The notes under the pieces are model-generated. The model was not told where the DNA came from. It searched no databases and saw only the letters and a program-made list of their open reading frames with translations. Shown here piece by piece: positions 45,375-54,284 of a DNA stretch of 64,000 nt. Position 1 is the stretch's first letter. Each line of letters starts with the position of its first letter. This DNA is from Streptomyces plumbidurans (GTDB taxonomy: Bacteria; Actinomycetota; Actinomycetes; Streptomycetales; Streptomycetaceae). Where the stretch lies: positions 62,001 through 126,000 of the forward strand of contig NZ_JAFJSY010000023.1 of the NCBI RefSeq assembly GCF_019857225.1, in the 5' to 3' direction. Made by a program: the position numbers and the translations under genes.

Positions 45375-45398
45375 GGCCCCCACGGGGAGGTGGGGGCC
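45375..45398. terminator. Hairpin upstream of the Pro/Glu-rich late gene
   Basis: GGCCCCCAC (45375-45383) pairs exactly with GTGGGGGCC (45390-45398), loop GGGGAG. It separates two late genes and may attenuate or stabilise the transcript. Confidence 0.55.
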
Positions 45399-45416
45399 GG
45401 GCTGCGGGCAATGAGG

Positions 45417-45950
45417 TCAGGCTTCGGTGAACTCGACCGCTGCGAACCGCATGGTGAAGAAGCCCTTGGTCAGGCCCGCTTTGGTGGAGGGCTGCGAGTA
45501 CTCGAAGTCGATGCCGTCGCCGCCGGACTCGCTGACGTGCTCGCCGGCCTGGAAGACGCTCTCGCCGAGGGTGCGGTCCTTGCGCATGTGCGCGACCAGG
45601 GCGTCGCGCAGGGCGTAGGCGTCGTCCTGGGCGTCCTCGGCGTAGGCGGTGCGGCTGCGGAGGTAGACGTTGAGGAGGGTGTCGTAGACGATCTGCTTCA
45701 CGCCGGAGTGCTCGCCCCCTATGGCCCGGCGGTACTCGTGCTGGCGCGGGATCCAGATGACGATCACGCTGCCGGTGCGTGCGCCCGGGTCCATGCCGAG
45801 GAAGTAGTCCTCTTGCCGGGGGTCCGCGGGCCACGCGCGGCGTACGACTCCGACGCCGGTGACGGGTGAGCTGCGGTAGGTGCGGGTGACCGGGTCATAG
45901 TCGCCGCCGAAGTAGCGGCACATGCCGTCCAGGGCGTCTTGGATGGGCAC
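45417..45950 (-). CDS. Head-tail connector or minor structural protein
   Basis: A 177-residue protein (LDGMCRYFGGDYDPVTRTYR, VVRRAWPADPRQEDYFLGMD, LGESVFQAGEHVSESGGDGI). Start GTG 45950 (VPIQDALD), just after the stop of the upstream connector gene; the longer upstream frame is rejected. Position between the connector and the tail tube suggests a head-tail joining role. The family is not recognised. Confidence 0.65.
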   Translation of the reverse strand: MPIQDALDGMCRYFGGDYDPVTRTYRSSPVTGVGVVRRAWPADPRQEDYFLGMDPGARTGSVIVIWIPRQHEYRRAIGGEHSGVKQIVYDTLLNVYLRSRTAYAEDAQDDAYALRDALVAHMRKDRTLGESVFQAGEHVSESGGDGIDFEYSQPSTKAGLTKGFFTMRFAAVEFTEA

Positions 45951-45954
45951 GGAC

Positions 45955-46842
45955 TCACCTGACCCTGGCGTAGCTGGCGAGTGTCCTGCGGGCCTCTTTG
46001 AGCAGGCCCATGCCGCGGGTGCGGGAATCGTCCGAGCGGGTCGAGGAGGTGGCGTTGTCGGGGTACTCGTCCTCGGCCGTGGTGTCGGGGCGCAGGAGCT
46101 GGCTGACGGTGTGCAGGACAACGGCCTTGCGGAGGTCGGCCGGCATGCCGGAGAAGTCGCTGCCAGCGGTGTGGGCGTGGCGCAGAGGCTGCAGGAGGCT
46201 TACCGCCGTCGGCATGGGAATGGTGCTTGGCGTCGGCGGCGTCCAGGCCGGGTCGACGACCACGTTCTCCTCGACGCCGGGCTCCCAGATCCGGTACCGG
46301 GCCCCTGGGGTGATTCCTGTGGGGTCCAGCACGGTGAGCGTCGAATCGCCGTCTGAAGCATCGTCGTCGAGGACGGTGGCTACGTGTCCGGCGACGACGG
46401 TCGACTGGACGAACATGTCGCCGCCGAGGCCCGGGGTGCCGAACTGCAGGCTGCCGGACCACGCGACGGTGCCGTTGGTGGCGAAGGAGAACACGATGTT
46501 CGTGTCCTGCTCGACCCACACGGTCGGGTCGGTGAGCGTGGTGAGGGCGGTCGGGGTGTATCCGTAGCCGAGCTCGGTGACCTGGATGACGGGCCCGTGG
46601 TCGGAGTGGAACTTGAGCTGGCCGTCGGAGCCGCAGAAGACCCGTTCGCGCTGGGTGTAGAGGTGGGCGCCGAGGGGCTGGTCGAGCTCGCTGTCGCACC
46701 AGTCTGACGCTGCGAGAAGCAGGTTCGTGAGTTCGGCGGTCTGGGCGTCGGGATCGTCGCTGGCGAGGTTGAGGCCTTCGGTGTCGAGGTATGTCGGGTG
46801 GGCTCGGAAAGCTGCCGCGGAGACGTAGGGGGTGGCGGCCAC
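45955..46842 (-). CDS. Head-tail connector (gp6-like) protein
   Basis: A 295-residue late protein. The N-terminal 60 residues are helical (AAAFRAHPTYLDTEGLNLAS, QTAELTNLLLAASDWCDSEL) as in gp6-type connectors, followed by beta-rich segments (GALQFGTPGLGGD-like) and a helical C-terminus (KAVVLHTVSQLLRPDTTAED). It sits in the connector slot downstream of the capsid gene. Assignment is by position and layout. Confidence 0.7.
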   Translation of the reverse strand: MAATPYVSAAAFRAHPTYLDTEGLNLASDDPDAQTAELTNLLLAASDWCDSELDQPLGAHLYTQRERVFCGSDGQLKFHSDHGPVIQVTELGYGYTPTALTTLTDPTVWVEQDTNIVFSFATNGTVAWSGSLQFGTPGLGGDMFVQSTVVAGHVATVLDDDASDGDSTLTVLDPTGITPGARYRIWEPGVEENVVVDPAWTPPTPSTIPMPTAVSLLQPLRHAHTAGSDFSGMPADLRKAVVLHTVSQLLRPDTTAEDEYPDNATSSTRSDDSRTRGMGLLKEARRTLASYARVR

Positions 46843-46888
46843 GGCTCACCTCCTGGTGTGTCGGGCGGCAAGTCGTGGGTGACGCCGG

Positions 46889-47221
46889 TCAGTTGGTGGT
46901 GGAGAGGGTGCGCTGCCAGTTGCCGTGCTCGCACCCGACGGCGGTTGCGTCGGGGTGGGGCCAGCCGTTGGGGAAACAGCCGCGGCACAGCTCTTCCACG
47001 TCCCCGCCGCCGTCCGGCTCCTCCAGCTCGTCGCCGGGGTCGCTGTCCGGGTCGGGGGCATCGGCCGGAGTCTCCTGGACGGGGGTGTCGCCGGACGTCT
47101 CCTGCCCCGGGCCACCATCACCCCCGGCGCCAGCGGGCTCGGGCTCGTGGTCGGCGTCCGCGGGGGCAGCGGCCGTCTTCTTGGCCGTGGTCTTCGACGC
47201 AGTGGTCTTGCGTGCAGGCAC
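46889..47221 (-). CDS. Small Lys/Pro-rich protein with Cys-rich tail
   Basis: A 110-residue protein: an N-terminal KTTASKTTAKKTAAAP stretch, an acidic Pro/Asp/Glu-rich middle (disordered), and a C-terminal ELCRGCFPNGWPHPDATAVG with CRGC and CEHGNWQ, resembling a zinc site. GTG start 47221 with GAAGGA upstream. Part of the head-gene block; role unknown. Confidence 0.6.
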   Translation of the reverse strand: MPARKTTASKTTAKKTAAAPADADHEPEPAGAGGDGGPGQETSGDTPVQETPADAPDPDSDPGDELEEPDGGGDVEELCRGCFPNGWPHPDATAVGCEHGNWQRTLSTTN

Positions 47222-47250
47222 GATCAGGTCCTTCCAGGCATGGAGTGCGG

Positions 47251-47523
47251 TCAGTTCTCTCGCTCGCAGGTGCCGCCGCAGCGGGAGCAGTGCTTGAAGA
47301 AGGAGCCGAACCCGCAGCCCGCGCAGCGGAATCCGCGGCGGGTGTGCCCGCCCAGGCTCGAGGGGAAAGCGCCGTACTCGCGCAGCGCGCGCTCGTGCTG
47401 GGGGTTGTCGACGCTCACGGTCCCGTCGCGGCCGGCCGTGTAGGAGGTGACGGTGCCGGTCTGGGCGCCCTGGATGTCGATGCCGCGTACAGCGCCGTCG
47501 GGCAAGCACAACTTGGTGGCCAT
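47251..47523 (-). CDS. Small zinc-ribbon-like late protein
   Basis: A 90-residue protein starting ATG 47523. The C-terminal half has four Cys in GFRCAGCGFGSFFKHCSRCGG, a clear zinc-ribbon spacing. The N-terminal part has short strands (GIDIQGAQTGTVTSYTAGRD). Small zinc-ribbon proteins occur between capsid and connector genes of many phages; possible head decoration or assembly factor. Confidence 0.7.
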   Translation of the reverse strand: MATKLCLPDGAVRGIDIQGAQTGTVTSYTAGRDGTVSVDNPQHERALREYGAFPSSLGGHTRRGFRCAGCGFGSFFKHCSRCGGTCEREN

Positions 47524-47568
47524 GAGGGGCTCCTGCAAAAAGGGTGAGGGTTGAGGCGGGGATGCTGC

Positions 47569-47597
47569 GGGCCGCCCGGCAGGCTGCCGGGCGGCCC
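47569..47597. terminator. Hairpin downstream of the capsid gene
   Basis: GGGCCGCCCGGCA (47569-47581) pairs perfectly with its complement at 47585-47597, 3-base loop. Going leftward it follows the capsid stop and a T-run lies beyond it, so it could reduce read-through and keep capsid mRNA abundant. Confidence 0.7.
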
Positions 47598-47612
47598 ACA
47601 AGAACGAAGGGG

Positions 47613-49328
47613 TCAGACCTTCTTGATGCCGGTGATCGCGCCGTTCCAGGCGGGCGCGTAGCAGACGAGCGCGCCGAACCAGTAGCTGGACGACTCGAAG
47701 GCGAACTGCTGGACCGGCCAGTCCACGCCCATCATGTCCTGGACGTTGTAGACGGCCCAGACGTCGGAGACTTCACTGTCCGGCAGGGGCAGCGTGTCGG
47801 AGATGATCGGGGCGTTGCCCTGGGGCATCCAGGGGTGGACCTCGACCGAGACGCCCTTGCCGGTCACCTCGTTGATGATCGTGTTGACGACGTCGCCGAG
47901 GGTGACGCCGGTCAGCTGGTCCTGAGTGATCGTCATCCGGTAGTTGCTGGACGACGACGTCTTCAGGGAGTCGGACAACTGCTTGCGGTCGGTGCCGTTC
48001 AGGAGCGTCCGGTCCGGGTCCGCCTTCACGCTGTCGTACAGGGACGCGAAGGCCGCCTGCCACTCGCTGCCCGGGTTGCTGGTGGAGAGGGCGGCGTTGA
48101 GGCGGTTGACGTAGCCCGAGTCGGCGCCGGTGCAGATCGGCAGGATGCCGTCGTAGCCGGCGGTGTAGGCCGAGGTGTCCGCGGTGACCGAGGACGCGGC
48201 CGTGCCCGACGTGGGCAGCGCACCCTGCAGGGTGAAGCTGTTCGTTCCGGAACGGCCGGCGAACCAGCGTGCGGCGTCGCCCGGGTCCGAGGAGCCGGTG
48301 GACACGTACACGCGCATGCCGGTCGCTCCGGCCGGGAGCGTGACGGTGACGTCGACGACCTGCGAAGACGGGGCAACGGTCGCCGCGGACGTCAGGACGG
48401 ACTGGCCGAAGTCACCCGCGTCGCTGGTGACCTTGACGTAGATGTTCGTCGAGACGCCGCTCAGGGCCGTCTCGCCGGCACCGGCGCTGCGCGCGGTGAG
48501 GGTGAGGCCGGTCGGTGCGGTCAGGGCGCCGAGGAAGTTCCTGGCGCTGGTGCCGCGGCCCAGGAGCAGCATGCGCTCCTCGAGGAGCATGCTCGAGTAG
48601 AGCAGGCTCGTGCGGGAGAGCTGGCGGATGTCCTGGTAGCCCTGGCCGGCGTACTGCGCGCTCCAGGTGACCGCGTCCGACACGCTGAACTGCGAGTAGG
48701 CGACGGTCTTGTCGTAGCCCGCGTACGAGATCTTCGGGCCGCGCGCGTAGTACAGGGCGTTGCCTGCGCCGGCGGGTGCGAAGTTCGTCTGCGTGGTGTC
48801 GACGATGCCGGGGTGGATGTTCGCGACGCTGCCGGTCGCGGTGCCCGTGAACCCGGAAATCACCTTGAACTGGTGGGCCAGGCCGACGCCCTTGCGGCGG
48901 GGCAGCCGGTTGCGGAGCGGGGTCGGCCGGGGGGTGAGCATCTTGGCCGGGGCCTCGAGGTCGTACGCCACCAGGCCCGTACTGACCGGGCTGGAGGTGG
49001 TGAGGTCCTTCATGAGGTCCGGCTGCGCCGTCTTCAGCGATTCCAGCATCGACTGGACAGACGACAGAGTGTCCGGGCTGATCGCCTTGGACATCTCCGG
49101 GGTGATGGCCTTGGACAGGGCGTCGTACGCCGTCGCCGGACCGCTGTCGAAGCTGATGCCGCGGCCTTCACCGAACGCGGCCGCGATGTCGGCCTGGTGA
49201 AGCGTGCGGGTGGGCGCCGTGTCCAGCGCCTTCATCAGCTCGTCGAAGCGCTCGCTGACTTCGGCGTTGCTGAGGGCGCGTGCTTCCGGGGCGTCCCCGA
49301 AGAGCACTTGTGCCTTGGGCAGAGCCAT
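47613..49328 (-). CDS. Major capsid protein (HK97-type)
   Basis: A 571-residue protein. After an N-terminal scaffold-like segment, the core has HK97-fold-like strands and helices (VSDAVTWSAQYAGQGYQDIR, SRTSLLYSSMLLEERMLLLG), a beta insertion at about 300-380 (TLPAGATGMRVYVSTGSSDP) that may be an exposed Ig-like addition, and a C-terminal DVVNTIINEVTGKGVSVEVH segment. Position after the protease gene and before connectors agrees. It forms the icosahedral head shell. Confidence 0.88.
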   Translation of the reverse strand: MALPKAQVLFGDAPEARALSNAEVSERFDELMKALDTAPTRTLHQADIAAAFGEGRGISFDSGPATAYDALSKAITPEMSKAISPDTLSSVQSMLESLKTAQPDLMKDLTTSSPVSTGLVAYDLEAPAKMLTPRPTPLRNRLPRRKGVGLAHQFKVISGFTGTATGSVANIHPGIVDTTQTNFAPAGAGNALYYARGPKISYAGYDKTVAYSQFSVSDAVTWSAQYAGQGYQDIRQLSRTSLLYSSMLLEERMLLLGRGTSARNFLGALTAPTGLTLTARSAGAGETALSGVSTNIYVKVTSDAGDFGQSVLTSAATVAPSSQVVDVTVTLPAGATGMRVYVSTGSSDPGDAARWFAGRSGTNSFTLQGALPTSGTAASSVTADTSAYTAGYDGILPICTGADSGYVNRLNAALSTSNPGSEWQAAFASLYDSVKADPDRTLLNGTDRKQLSDSLKTSSSSNYRMTITQDQLTGVTLGDVVNTIINEVTGKGVSVEVHPWMPQGNAPIISDTLPLPDSEVSDVWAVYNVQDMMGVDWPVQQFAFESSSYWFGALVCYAPAWNGAITGIKKV

Positions 49329-49350
49329 GGCCCTGCTCCTTTCATGGAAA

Positions 49351-49392
49351 AGCCCCCATACAAGGGGGGCGGGTTGAGCGTGTGTGGGGGCT
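49351..49392. terminator. Hairpin between protease and capsid genes
   Basis: AGCCCCCA (49351-49358) pairs with TGGGGGCT (49385-49392), with additional partial pairing inside. Probably tunes the ratio of protease to capsid messages. Confidence 0.55.
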
Positions 49393-49400
49393 GCCGACGG

Positions 49401-51233
49401 TCAGGCGTCGGCCTTCGCCAGGAGGGTGCGGCGCCGCTCGAGGTAGCCCTCGCGCAGGTCGCGGTCCGTGCAGCTGTCCGCCTTGGCGAGGAGGTCGTCG
49501 GCCTCGGCTCGCAGCTGGTCGGCGTCGGACTTGCGGGCTGCCTGTGCCTCTGCCGCGGTCCGGGTCAGCGCAGGGCCGCCCGGGACCGGCTGGGCCTTGA
49601 GCTCCTCGAGCGTCTGCGTCGCCTTCGTCAGCTCGCCCGTGAGCGTCTCGATGCGCTCCTCCTGGGCCTTGCTGACCTCTGCGACGGCGGACTTCACGAG
49701 CTCGGCCACAGCGGCCTTCGTCAGTGCCTCCGCGGGCTCTTGCCCTTCGGAGGCGGTGCTGGTCTCGGTGGTGGCCGCCGAGTCCACGCCCTGCCGGGTC
49801 GTGGTGTCGTCGGTCTTGGTGGCGGTGGCCTTGTCGGAGCGGTCCAGGGCGTGCGCGTCCTGCTCCATCTGTTCGCGCTCGTTGAACCACTTCAGTGCGC
49901 GGACGGCGTCGAGGAGAAGGCTGATGTCGAGGGCCTCGTGCAGGTTGCCCTGGGCCAGCGACTCGGCCTCACAGATGATGAGCTGGGCGATGCAGGCGAT
50001 GGCCTGCGTCGCACTCGCCATGTCGGCCGCCTCGTCCTCGCCGCCCTCGTTGCCGGCATCCCCGGCGCCTGCGGCGCCTGCGGTGTCGCCGGTGTCAGCG
50101 GCGGTGGCGTCGGCCTTGGCGAGGTCGGGGCAGAGGGCACGGACGTCGCGCAGAACCTCTTCGGCCTTGGCGATGAGCGCGGCCTGGTCGTCCGTGCCCG
50201 CGTTCTGGCCTTCCTCGGCCTTCGTCGCGTTCTTCAGCGATCCGTCAGCGTTCCAGTTCGTGGGCACCATGCCCTCCAGTCCCAGGGCTCGCGCCCGCTT
50301 GATGATGTGCTTGCGGATGGCGTCATGCTCCGCGCCACCGCGGCCAACAGCCTTGATGGCCTTGCGGAGTTCGGCCTTGCTGCGGATCGGATAGGAGCCG
50401 TCCTCCATCGCCGCGCCCGACCTCGCTGCCCGCCGGCGGCCTGCTGCGGACAGGTCGGCCTTGGCGAGCTCGGCCAGGGCCTGCTCGACGCGCTCGTCGA
50501 CCAGGCCCTGGATCAGCTCCTCAGAGAAGGCAGCGCCCTCGACCTTGAGGAGGACCGACGGCGACACGATCACCGGGCTGTCCTCGGCGTCGTCGGCCTT
50601 GACAGCCTCCGCGCTCACGGACGTGCCGGCGGCCGCGAGACTGGTGAGGGCCGTGCGGACGACTTCGGGCAGGAGGGCGTAGACGTCCTCGGCGATCCCG
50701 AAGGCCGCGGCGTCGCTCTTCTCGACGACGAGCGCGCCGTCGACGGCCTGAAGGTTCCCGGTCGCGCCGTCAGCCTTGGCGAGTTCGAACAGCGTGGTCG
50801 GGTTGCAGGGGCGGTCGACGATCGAGACCTCGACGATGTCGCCGTCGACGACTTCCCCGCCGGGCGCGTCTGCCTTGCCGAGCTTGACCTTCGGGTTCTT
50901 GATCCCGACGCTGTAGCCCTTGAGGACCTTGTGCTTGACCTTCAGGCAGGCCACGGGGTCGACGATGTGGGAGGCGAGCATGTGCCCGCTGTCGCCGTCG
51001 CCCTTGACGAGGCCGACCCCGACCCCCACCGCCCGCTTGGCGTCGTGCTGCTCGCGTACGTTCGCGCCGTCGGCGAACCAGGCCGGCATCGCCTTGTCCA
51101 GCCAGTCCGCGTTCAGGCGCTGCCGGTCGCGGTCCAGGTGGGAAGAGGCGGCAGGCCCGTACACCATGAAGGTGCCGTCGTCCTGTTCCTCGGCCTTGGT
51201 GATCGGCGCCCACGCGTAGGTGAGCTCGTCCAT
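49401..51233 (-). CDS. Fused prohead protease and scaffold protein
   Basis: A 610-residue protein. The N-terminal 180 residues form a phage prohead protease: catalytic His in ANVREQHDAKRAVG and Ser in GYSVGIKNP (S78-like). The remainder is acidic, Ala/Glu/Asp-rich and helical (ELTKATQTLEELKAQPVPGG), as expected for a scaffold that is digested. Start ATG 51233 (MDELTYAWAPITK) avoids a non-homologous upstream extension. It processes capsid proteins inside the prohead. Confidence 0.85.
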   Translation of the reverse strand: MDELTYAWAPITKAEEQDDGTFMVYGPAASSHLDRDRQRLNADWLDKAMPAWFADGANVREQHDAKRAVGVGVGLVKGDGDSGHMLASHIVDPVACLKVKHKVLKGYSVGIKNPKVKLGKADAPGGEVVDGDIVEVSIVDRPCNPTTLFELAKADGATGNLQAVDGALVVEKSDAAAFGIAEDVYALLPEVVRTALTSLAAAGTSVSAEAVKADDAEDSPVIVSPSVLLKVEGAAFSEELIQGLVDERVEQALAELAKADLSAAGRRRAARSGAAMEDGSYPIRSKAELRKAIKAVGRGGAEHDAIRKHIIKRARALGLEGMVPTNWNADGSLKNATKAEEGQNAGTDDQAALIAKAEEVLRDVRALCPDLAKADATAADTGDTAGAAGAGDAGNEGGEDEAADMASATQAIACIAQLIICEAESLAQGNLHEALDISLLLDAVRALKWFNEREQMEQDAHALDRSDKATATKTDDTTTRQGVDSAATTETSTASEGQEPAEALTKAAVAELVKSAVAEVSKAQEERIETLTGELTKATQTLEELKAQPVPGGPALTRTAAEAQAARKSDADQLRAEADDLLAKADSCTDRDLREGYLERRRTLLAKADA

Positions 51234-51259
51234 AGCTGCTCCTCTCTCGTGAGCGCCGC

Positions 51260-51285
51260 GCCACCCCAGCGGTTGCCGGGGTGGC
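51260..51285. terminator. Hairpin between portal and protease genes
   Basis: GCCACCCC (51260-51267) pairs with GGGGTGGC (51278-51285) around AGCGGTTGCC. One of several hairpins at late gene junctions. Confidence 0.55.
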
Positions 51286-51288
51286 AGG

Positions 51289-53994
51289 TCAGGTACCGAG
51301 GCCCTCGGGAAGCAGGGCGCATCGGCAGGAAGGGTGCCCTGGCGGCATTGCGTGGCCGCTGGGGAAGGCCTGGCTGAGGGGGATCGCACCGGCGCCTTCG
51401 TTGGTGAGGCACACCGGGCAGACGCGCTGGTCGACCGCGGTGAGCCAGGACTTCTGCCGGACGCCGTTGAGGCGGTAGGTGAACAGGCTCGCGGCGGATA
51501 CGGCGCGCGCGATCTCGGTGACGGCGATGCGCTCGGCCCAGGCGGGATCGGCGAGGAGGTGCTCGATCGAGATCGCCGTGGTGTCGGCGCTGTCGCCTCG
51601 GGCGAGGGCGTCGGACAGTACCTTGGCCAGCCGGTCCATGCGGTTGGCGGCCACGTTGCGGATGACGATGCCGGCGTCGTCCAGCAGGGTCTGCAGCCCG
51701 TTGGCGGCGCCGGTGGGGCGTACGAGCCGGGCGGCGTCGGGGTCGCCGGGCCGCCACTTCGACCAGTCGACCGTGCTGTGGCCGGCGAGGACGGCCGTGG
51801 CGGAGCGCTCGCCGATGACGTAGCCGTCGGTCTGCACGTCCCGGATGATCAGCAGTGCCTGCACGAGGCTGATGCCTTGTGCGGTGAGCCAGCCGATCGC
51901 GTCGTGCCAGGGCGTGCCGGGCGGGCCGGCGTCGCCGGAGTTCTGCACGCCGGACAGGTCGGGTTCGTCGGCCTTGACGGTGATGCCGCGCTGGGCGATC
52001 CACCGTTCCGCGAGGGCCCGTGCGTCGATCGCGCCGCGCATCGCCTTGATGATGCGGGGCTTCCAGTAGGCGGCCGCGCGGAGGTCGGCACTCCAGCCTG
52101 GCCAGTCCCGGACGTTGTCAATATCCGGGGAAGATGATGCTTTTGGGTCGGCACCACCGCCGTCCGCAGCCGGGTCGGCGAACAGGACGATCTCGGTGTT
52201 GATGTCCGGCGCGTCGGCTTTGGTGACGTGGGTGAACGCGAACGGCCTGCGGGGGTTGGGGTTGCGGCGGGCCCAGCGGCGGAAGGCGGCGAGTTCCGTC
52301 TTGACGGCCTCGGCGCGCGCCTCGTCCTCCCCGTCCCCCTCCTCGTCGTTGTCCTCGTCGTCGTCGGGGGTTTCCTCGTCGCCGGCCTGGGTGGTCTCGT
52401 CGCCGCCCTTGGGGGGTCCGACGACGGTGCCAGGGGCGGCCTGGTCCGCGGCTCCCTCGAGGAAGATGACGCCGCGGGTGGTGACGAGCATCGGCTTGTC
52501 GGCTTCGGGGAAGTCGTAGCGGGGCTTGCCCGCCCGGTCCCGGGCCTCGTTGAGGGTGAGCCGGGCGGTCTTGTAGCGGGCCTCGTCCACGGCGTCCGCG
52601 GCGGCTTCGTCCTCTTCCTCCAGGCCGAGGAACGCGAACTCGAGGTCGCGGTGCATGCCGAGGTGGAGGCGCAGGATGTCGGTGACGGTCTCCTGCAGCC
52701 ACCGCACGGTGGGCAGGGTGCCTTTGCGGCGCTGGACGTCGGCCTGGCCCTCGTGCCAGCCCGTCGAGCCGAGGCCGCCCTGTTCGGTGAACCCGAACTC
52801 CGCGATGGTGGTGTCGAAGTGCGCCACCATCAGCTTGATCAGGAACAGGTCGTACTCCGGCCGGTACCGCTCGGCAGCATCGGACTGCTGCCCCAACTCC
52901 ATGCCCGGCGGCAGGATCCGCAGCCGGTGACGCGCCCCTGACGCCCCGTAGGTGTCGTTGAGGAAGGTCTCGTAGTCCTTGATCTGCGCGGGCGTCCAGC
53001 CGCTGGCCCCGTTGTTGGTGACCAGCGCGGACGGGACGGTGCCGTCGTCGTACTCGGACTTGATCCACGCGCGGCGCTTGAGCCAGACGTCCAGGTCCTC
53101 CAGGCACTGCTCGACAGCGCTGTACCCGTACGGGGTGTGGGCGCGCACGTTGCGGCGCCGGTAGACGAGGTGGTCGCTGCGGTAGCCGTTGAGGACGTTG
53201 CCGTCGGCGTCGGTGTCTGCGATGAACTCCCCGCGGGGAAAGCCCCACAGCAGCTGCTGGTAGGCGGGGTTCGGCGGCTGGGGCCGGCCGCCGCGGTGGT
53301 CGCGCAGGGGCTTGATGGTGGAGCCGTCGAGGACCTCCAGCGCGTACAGGTCGCCGCCACGGGTGCGCCGCGGGTAGATCGCGATCGCGTCGAGGACGAA
53401 GTGCTCCTCGAGGAGTTTCCCGAACCAGTCCGTGGCCGTTTCCCCCTGGCCCCGGTCGGGGCGCTCGAGGAACTCCATGCACCTGGTGATCTCCGGGGAG
53501 AGCTGCTGCCGCAGGGCCTTGGCGACCTCGTGGTCCGGCTGCTCGGAGCCTTCCTGCGCGCGCTCGATGGCCTTCTCGGTGAGGCGGATCGTCCATGCCA
53601 GGCTGGCGACCTCGTTCTTGCGGATCTCGATGCAGCGCCGCGGCAGGCCGCCGACCTCGGCCGCGTCCCGCAGGACCTTCCAGGGCACCAACCGGTCCGA
53701 CATGCCGGGCAGGTTGGAGCTGACCGGGTACTCGTTGAACCGCGGCTCGGGGCGGCCGCTGTCGGGCCTGGGCGGGTCGATGGCGGCCGGGTACAGCGGA
53801 ACGCCGGGGCCGAAGGCCACCGGGGGGTCTGTGCGTGGCAGGGGCGGGAAGGTACCGGTGATCTGGCCGCCGAGCCGGTTGTTCGCGAGGAGCGCCGCCA
53901 CCTGCTCGCTGGTGAATGTCACGCCTTGCAGCGCCGGGCTGGCGGCCTTGGTCAGTTGTGCCGGCTGCCGGGAGCGACCGCGCTTCCTGCCCAC
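51289..53994 (-). CDS. Portal protein fused to a MuF-type head morphogenesis domain
   Basis: A 901-residue protein. Residues about 60-490 match phage portal proteins (KVLRDAAEVGGLPRRCIEIR, RTFLNDTYGASGARHRLRI-like), then an acidic linker (DDDEDNDEEGDGEDEARAE), and the last ~250 residues are a MuF-like domain (VTEIARAVSAASLFTYRLNG, CPVCLTNEGAGAIPLSQAF, MPPGHPSCRC). The start is GTG 53994, 6 nt after GAGGGG; GTG 54000 is too close to the same sequence. The portal is the DNA gateway at one vertex; MuF proteins are minor head factors. The fusion joins two jobs usually on separate genes. Confidence 0.88.
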   Translation of the reverse strand: MGRKRGRSRQPAQLTKAASPALQGVTFTSEQVAALLANNRLGGQITGTFPPLPRTDPPVAFGPGVPLYPAAIDPPRPDSGRPEPRFNEYPVSSNLPGMSDRLVPWKVLRDAAEVGGLPRRCIEIRKNEVASLAWTIRLTEKAIERAQEGSEQPDHEVAKALRQQLSPEITRCMEFLERPDRGQGETATDWFGKLLEEHFVLDAIAIYPRRTRGGDLYALEVLDGSTIKPLRDHRGGRPQPPNPAYQQLLWGFPRGEFIADTDADGNVLNGYRSDHLVYRRRNVRAHTPYGYSAVEQCLEDLDVWLKRRAWIKSEYDDGTVPSALVTNNGASGWTPAQIKDYETFLNDTYGASGARHRLRILPPGMELGQQSDAAERYRPEYDLFLIKLMVAHFDTTIAEFGFTEQGGLGSTGWHEGQADVQRRKGTLPTVRWLQETVTDILRLHLGMHRDLEFAFLGLEEEDEAAADAVDEARYKTARLTLNEARDRAGKPRYDFPEADKPMLVTTRGVIFLEGAADQAAPGTVVGPPKGGDETTQAGDEETPDDDEDNDEEGDGEDEARAEAVKTELAAFRRWARRNPNPRRPFAFTHVTKADAPDINTEIVLFADPAADGGGADPKASSSPDIDNVRDWPGWSADLRAAAYWKPRIIKAMRGAIDARALAERWIAQRGITVKADEPDLSGVQNSGDAGPPGTPWHDAIGWLTAQGISLVQALLIIRDVQTDGYVIGERSATAVLAGHSTVDWSKWRPGDPDAARLVRPTGAANGLQTLLDDAGIVIRNVAANRMDRLAKVLSDALARGDSADTTAISIEHLLADPAWAERIAVTEIARAVSAASLFTYRLNGVRQKSWLTAVDQRVCPVCLTNEGAGAIPLSQAFPSGHAMPPGHPSCRCALLPEGLGT

Positions 53995-54031
53995 GAGCAC
54001 CCCCTCATTTTTGCTGGTCGTGTGGACGGGG

Positions 54032-54265
54032 TTACATGCCTGCCGCTTCGTAGAGGCCGGTCGTGCACAGGGCCTCGTGCGCAGTGCGCTCCAGGTCGGC
54101 GGCCGCGTGTTCTGCCGGGCCGCGGGTGAACCAGCGGCGCGTGCAGATCAGGCGCCCTGGGTGTGCGCGGCACAGCAGGACGCGGAAGAGCTGGCGGGCT
54201 TGGTGGCACAGGCAGCGTGGGGCGAAGCCGGGCGGCGGGGGCCGCCAGGCGGGCGTGGTCTGCAT
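54032..54265 (-). CDS. Small unknown protein between terminase and portal
   Basis: A 77-residue basic protein with Cys/Pro-rich N-terminus (PRCLCHQARQLFRVLLCRAH) and WFTRGPAEHAAADLERTAHE. ATG 54265 has AAGGA 11 nt upstream, supporting translation. Its small size and Cys content suggest an assembly accessory or zinc protein. No family recognised. Confidence 0.5.
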   Translation of the reverse strand: MQTTPAWRPPPPGFAPRCLCHQARQLFRVLLCRAHPGRLICTRRWFTRGPAEHAAADLERTAHEALCTTGLYEAAGM

Positions 54266-54284
54266 GGGAGGGGCTTCCTTGGGG

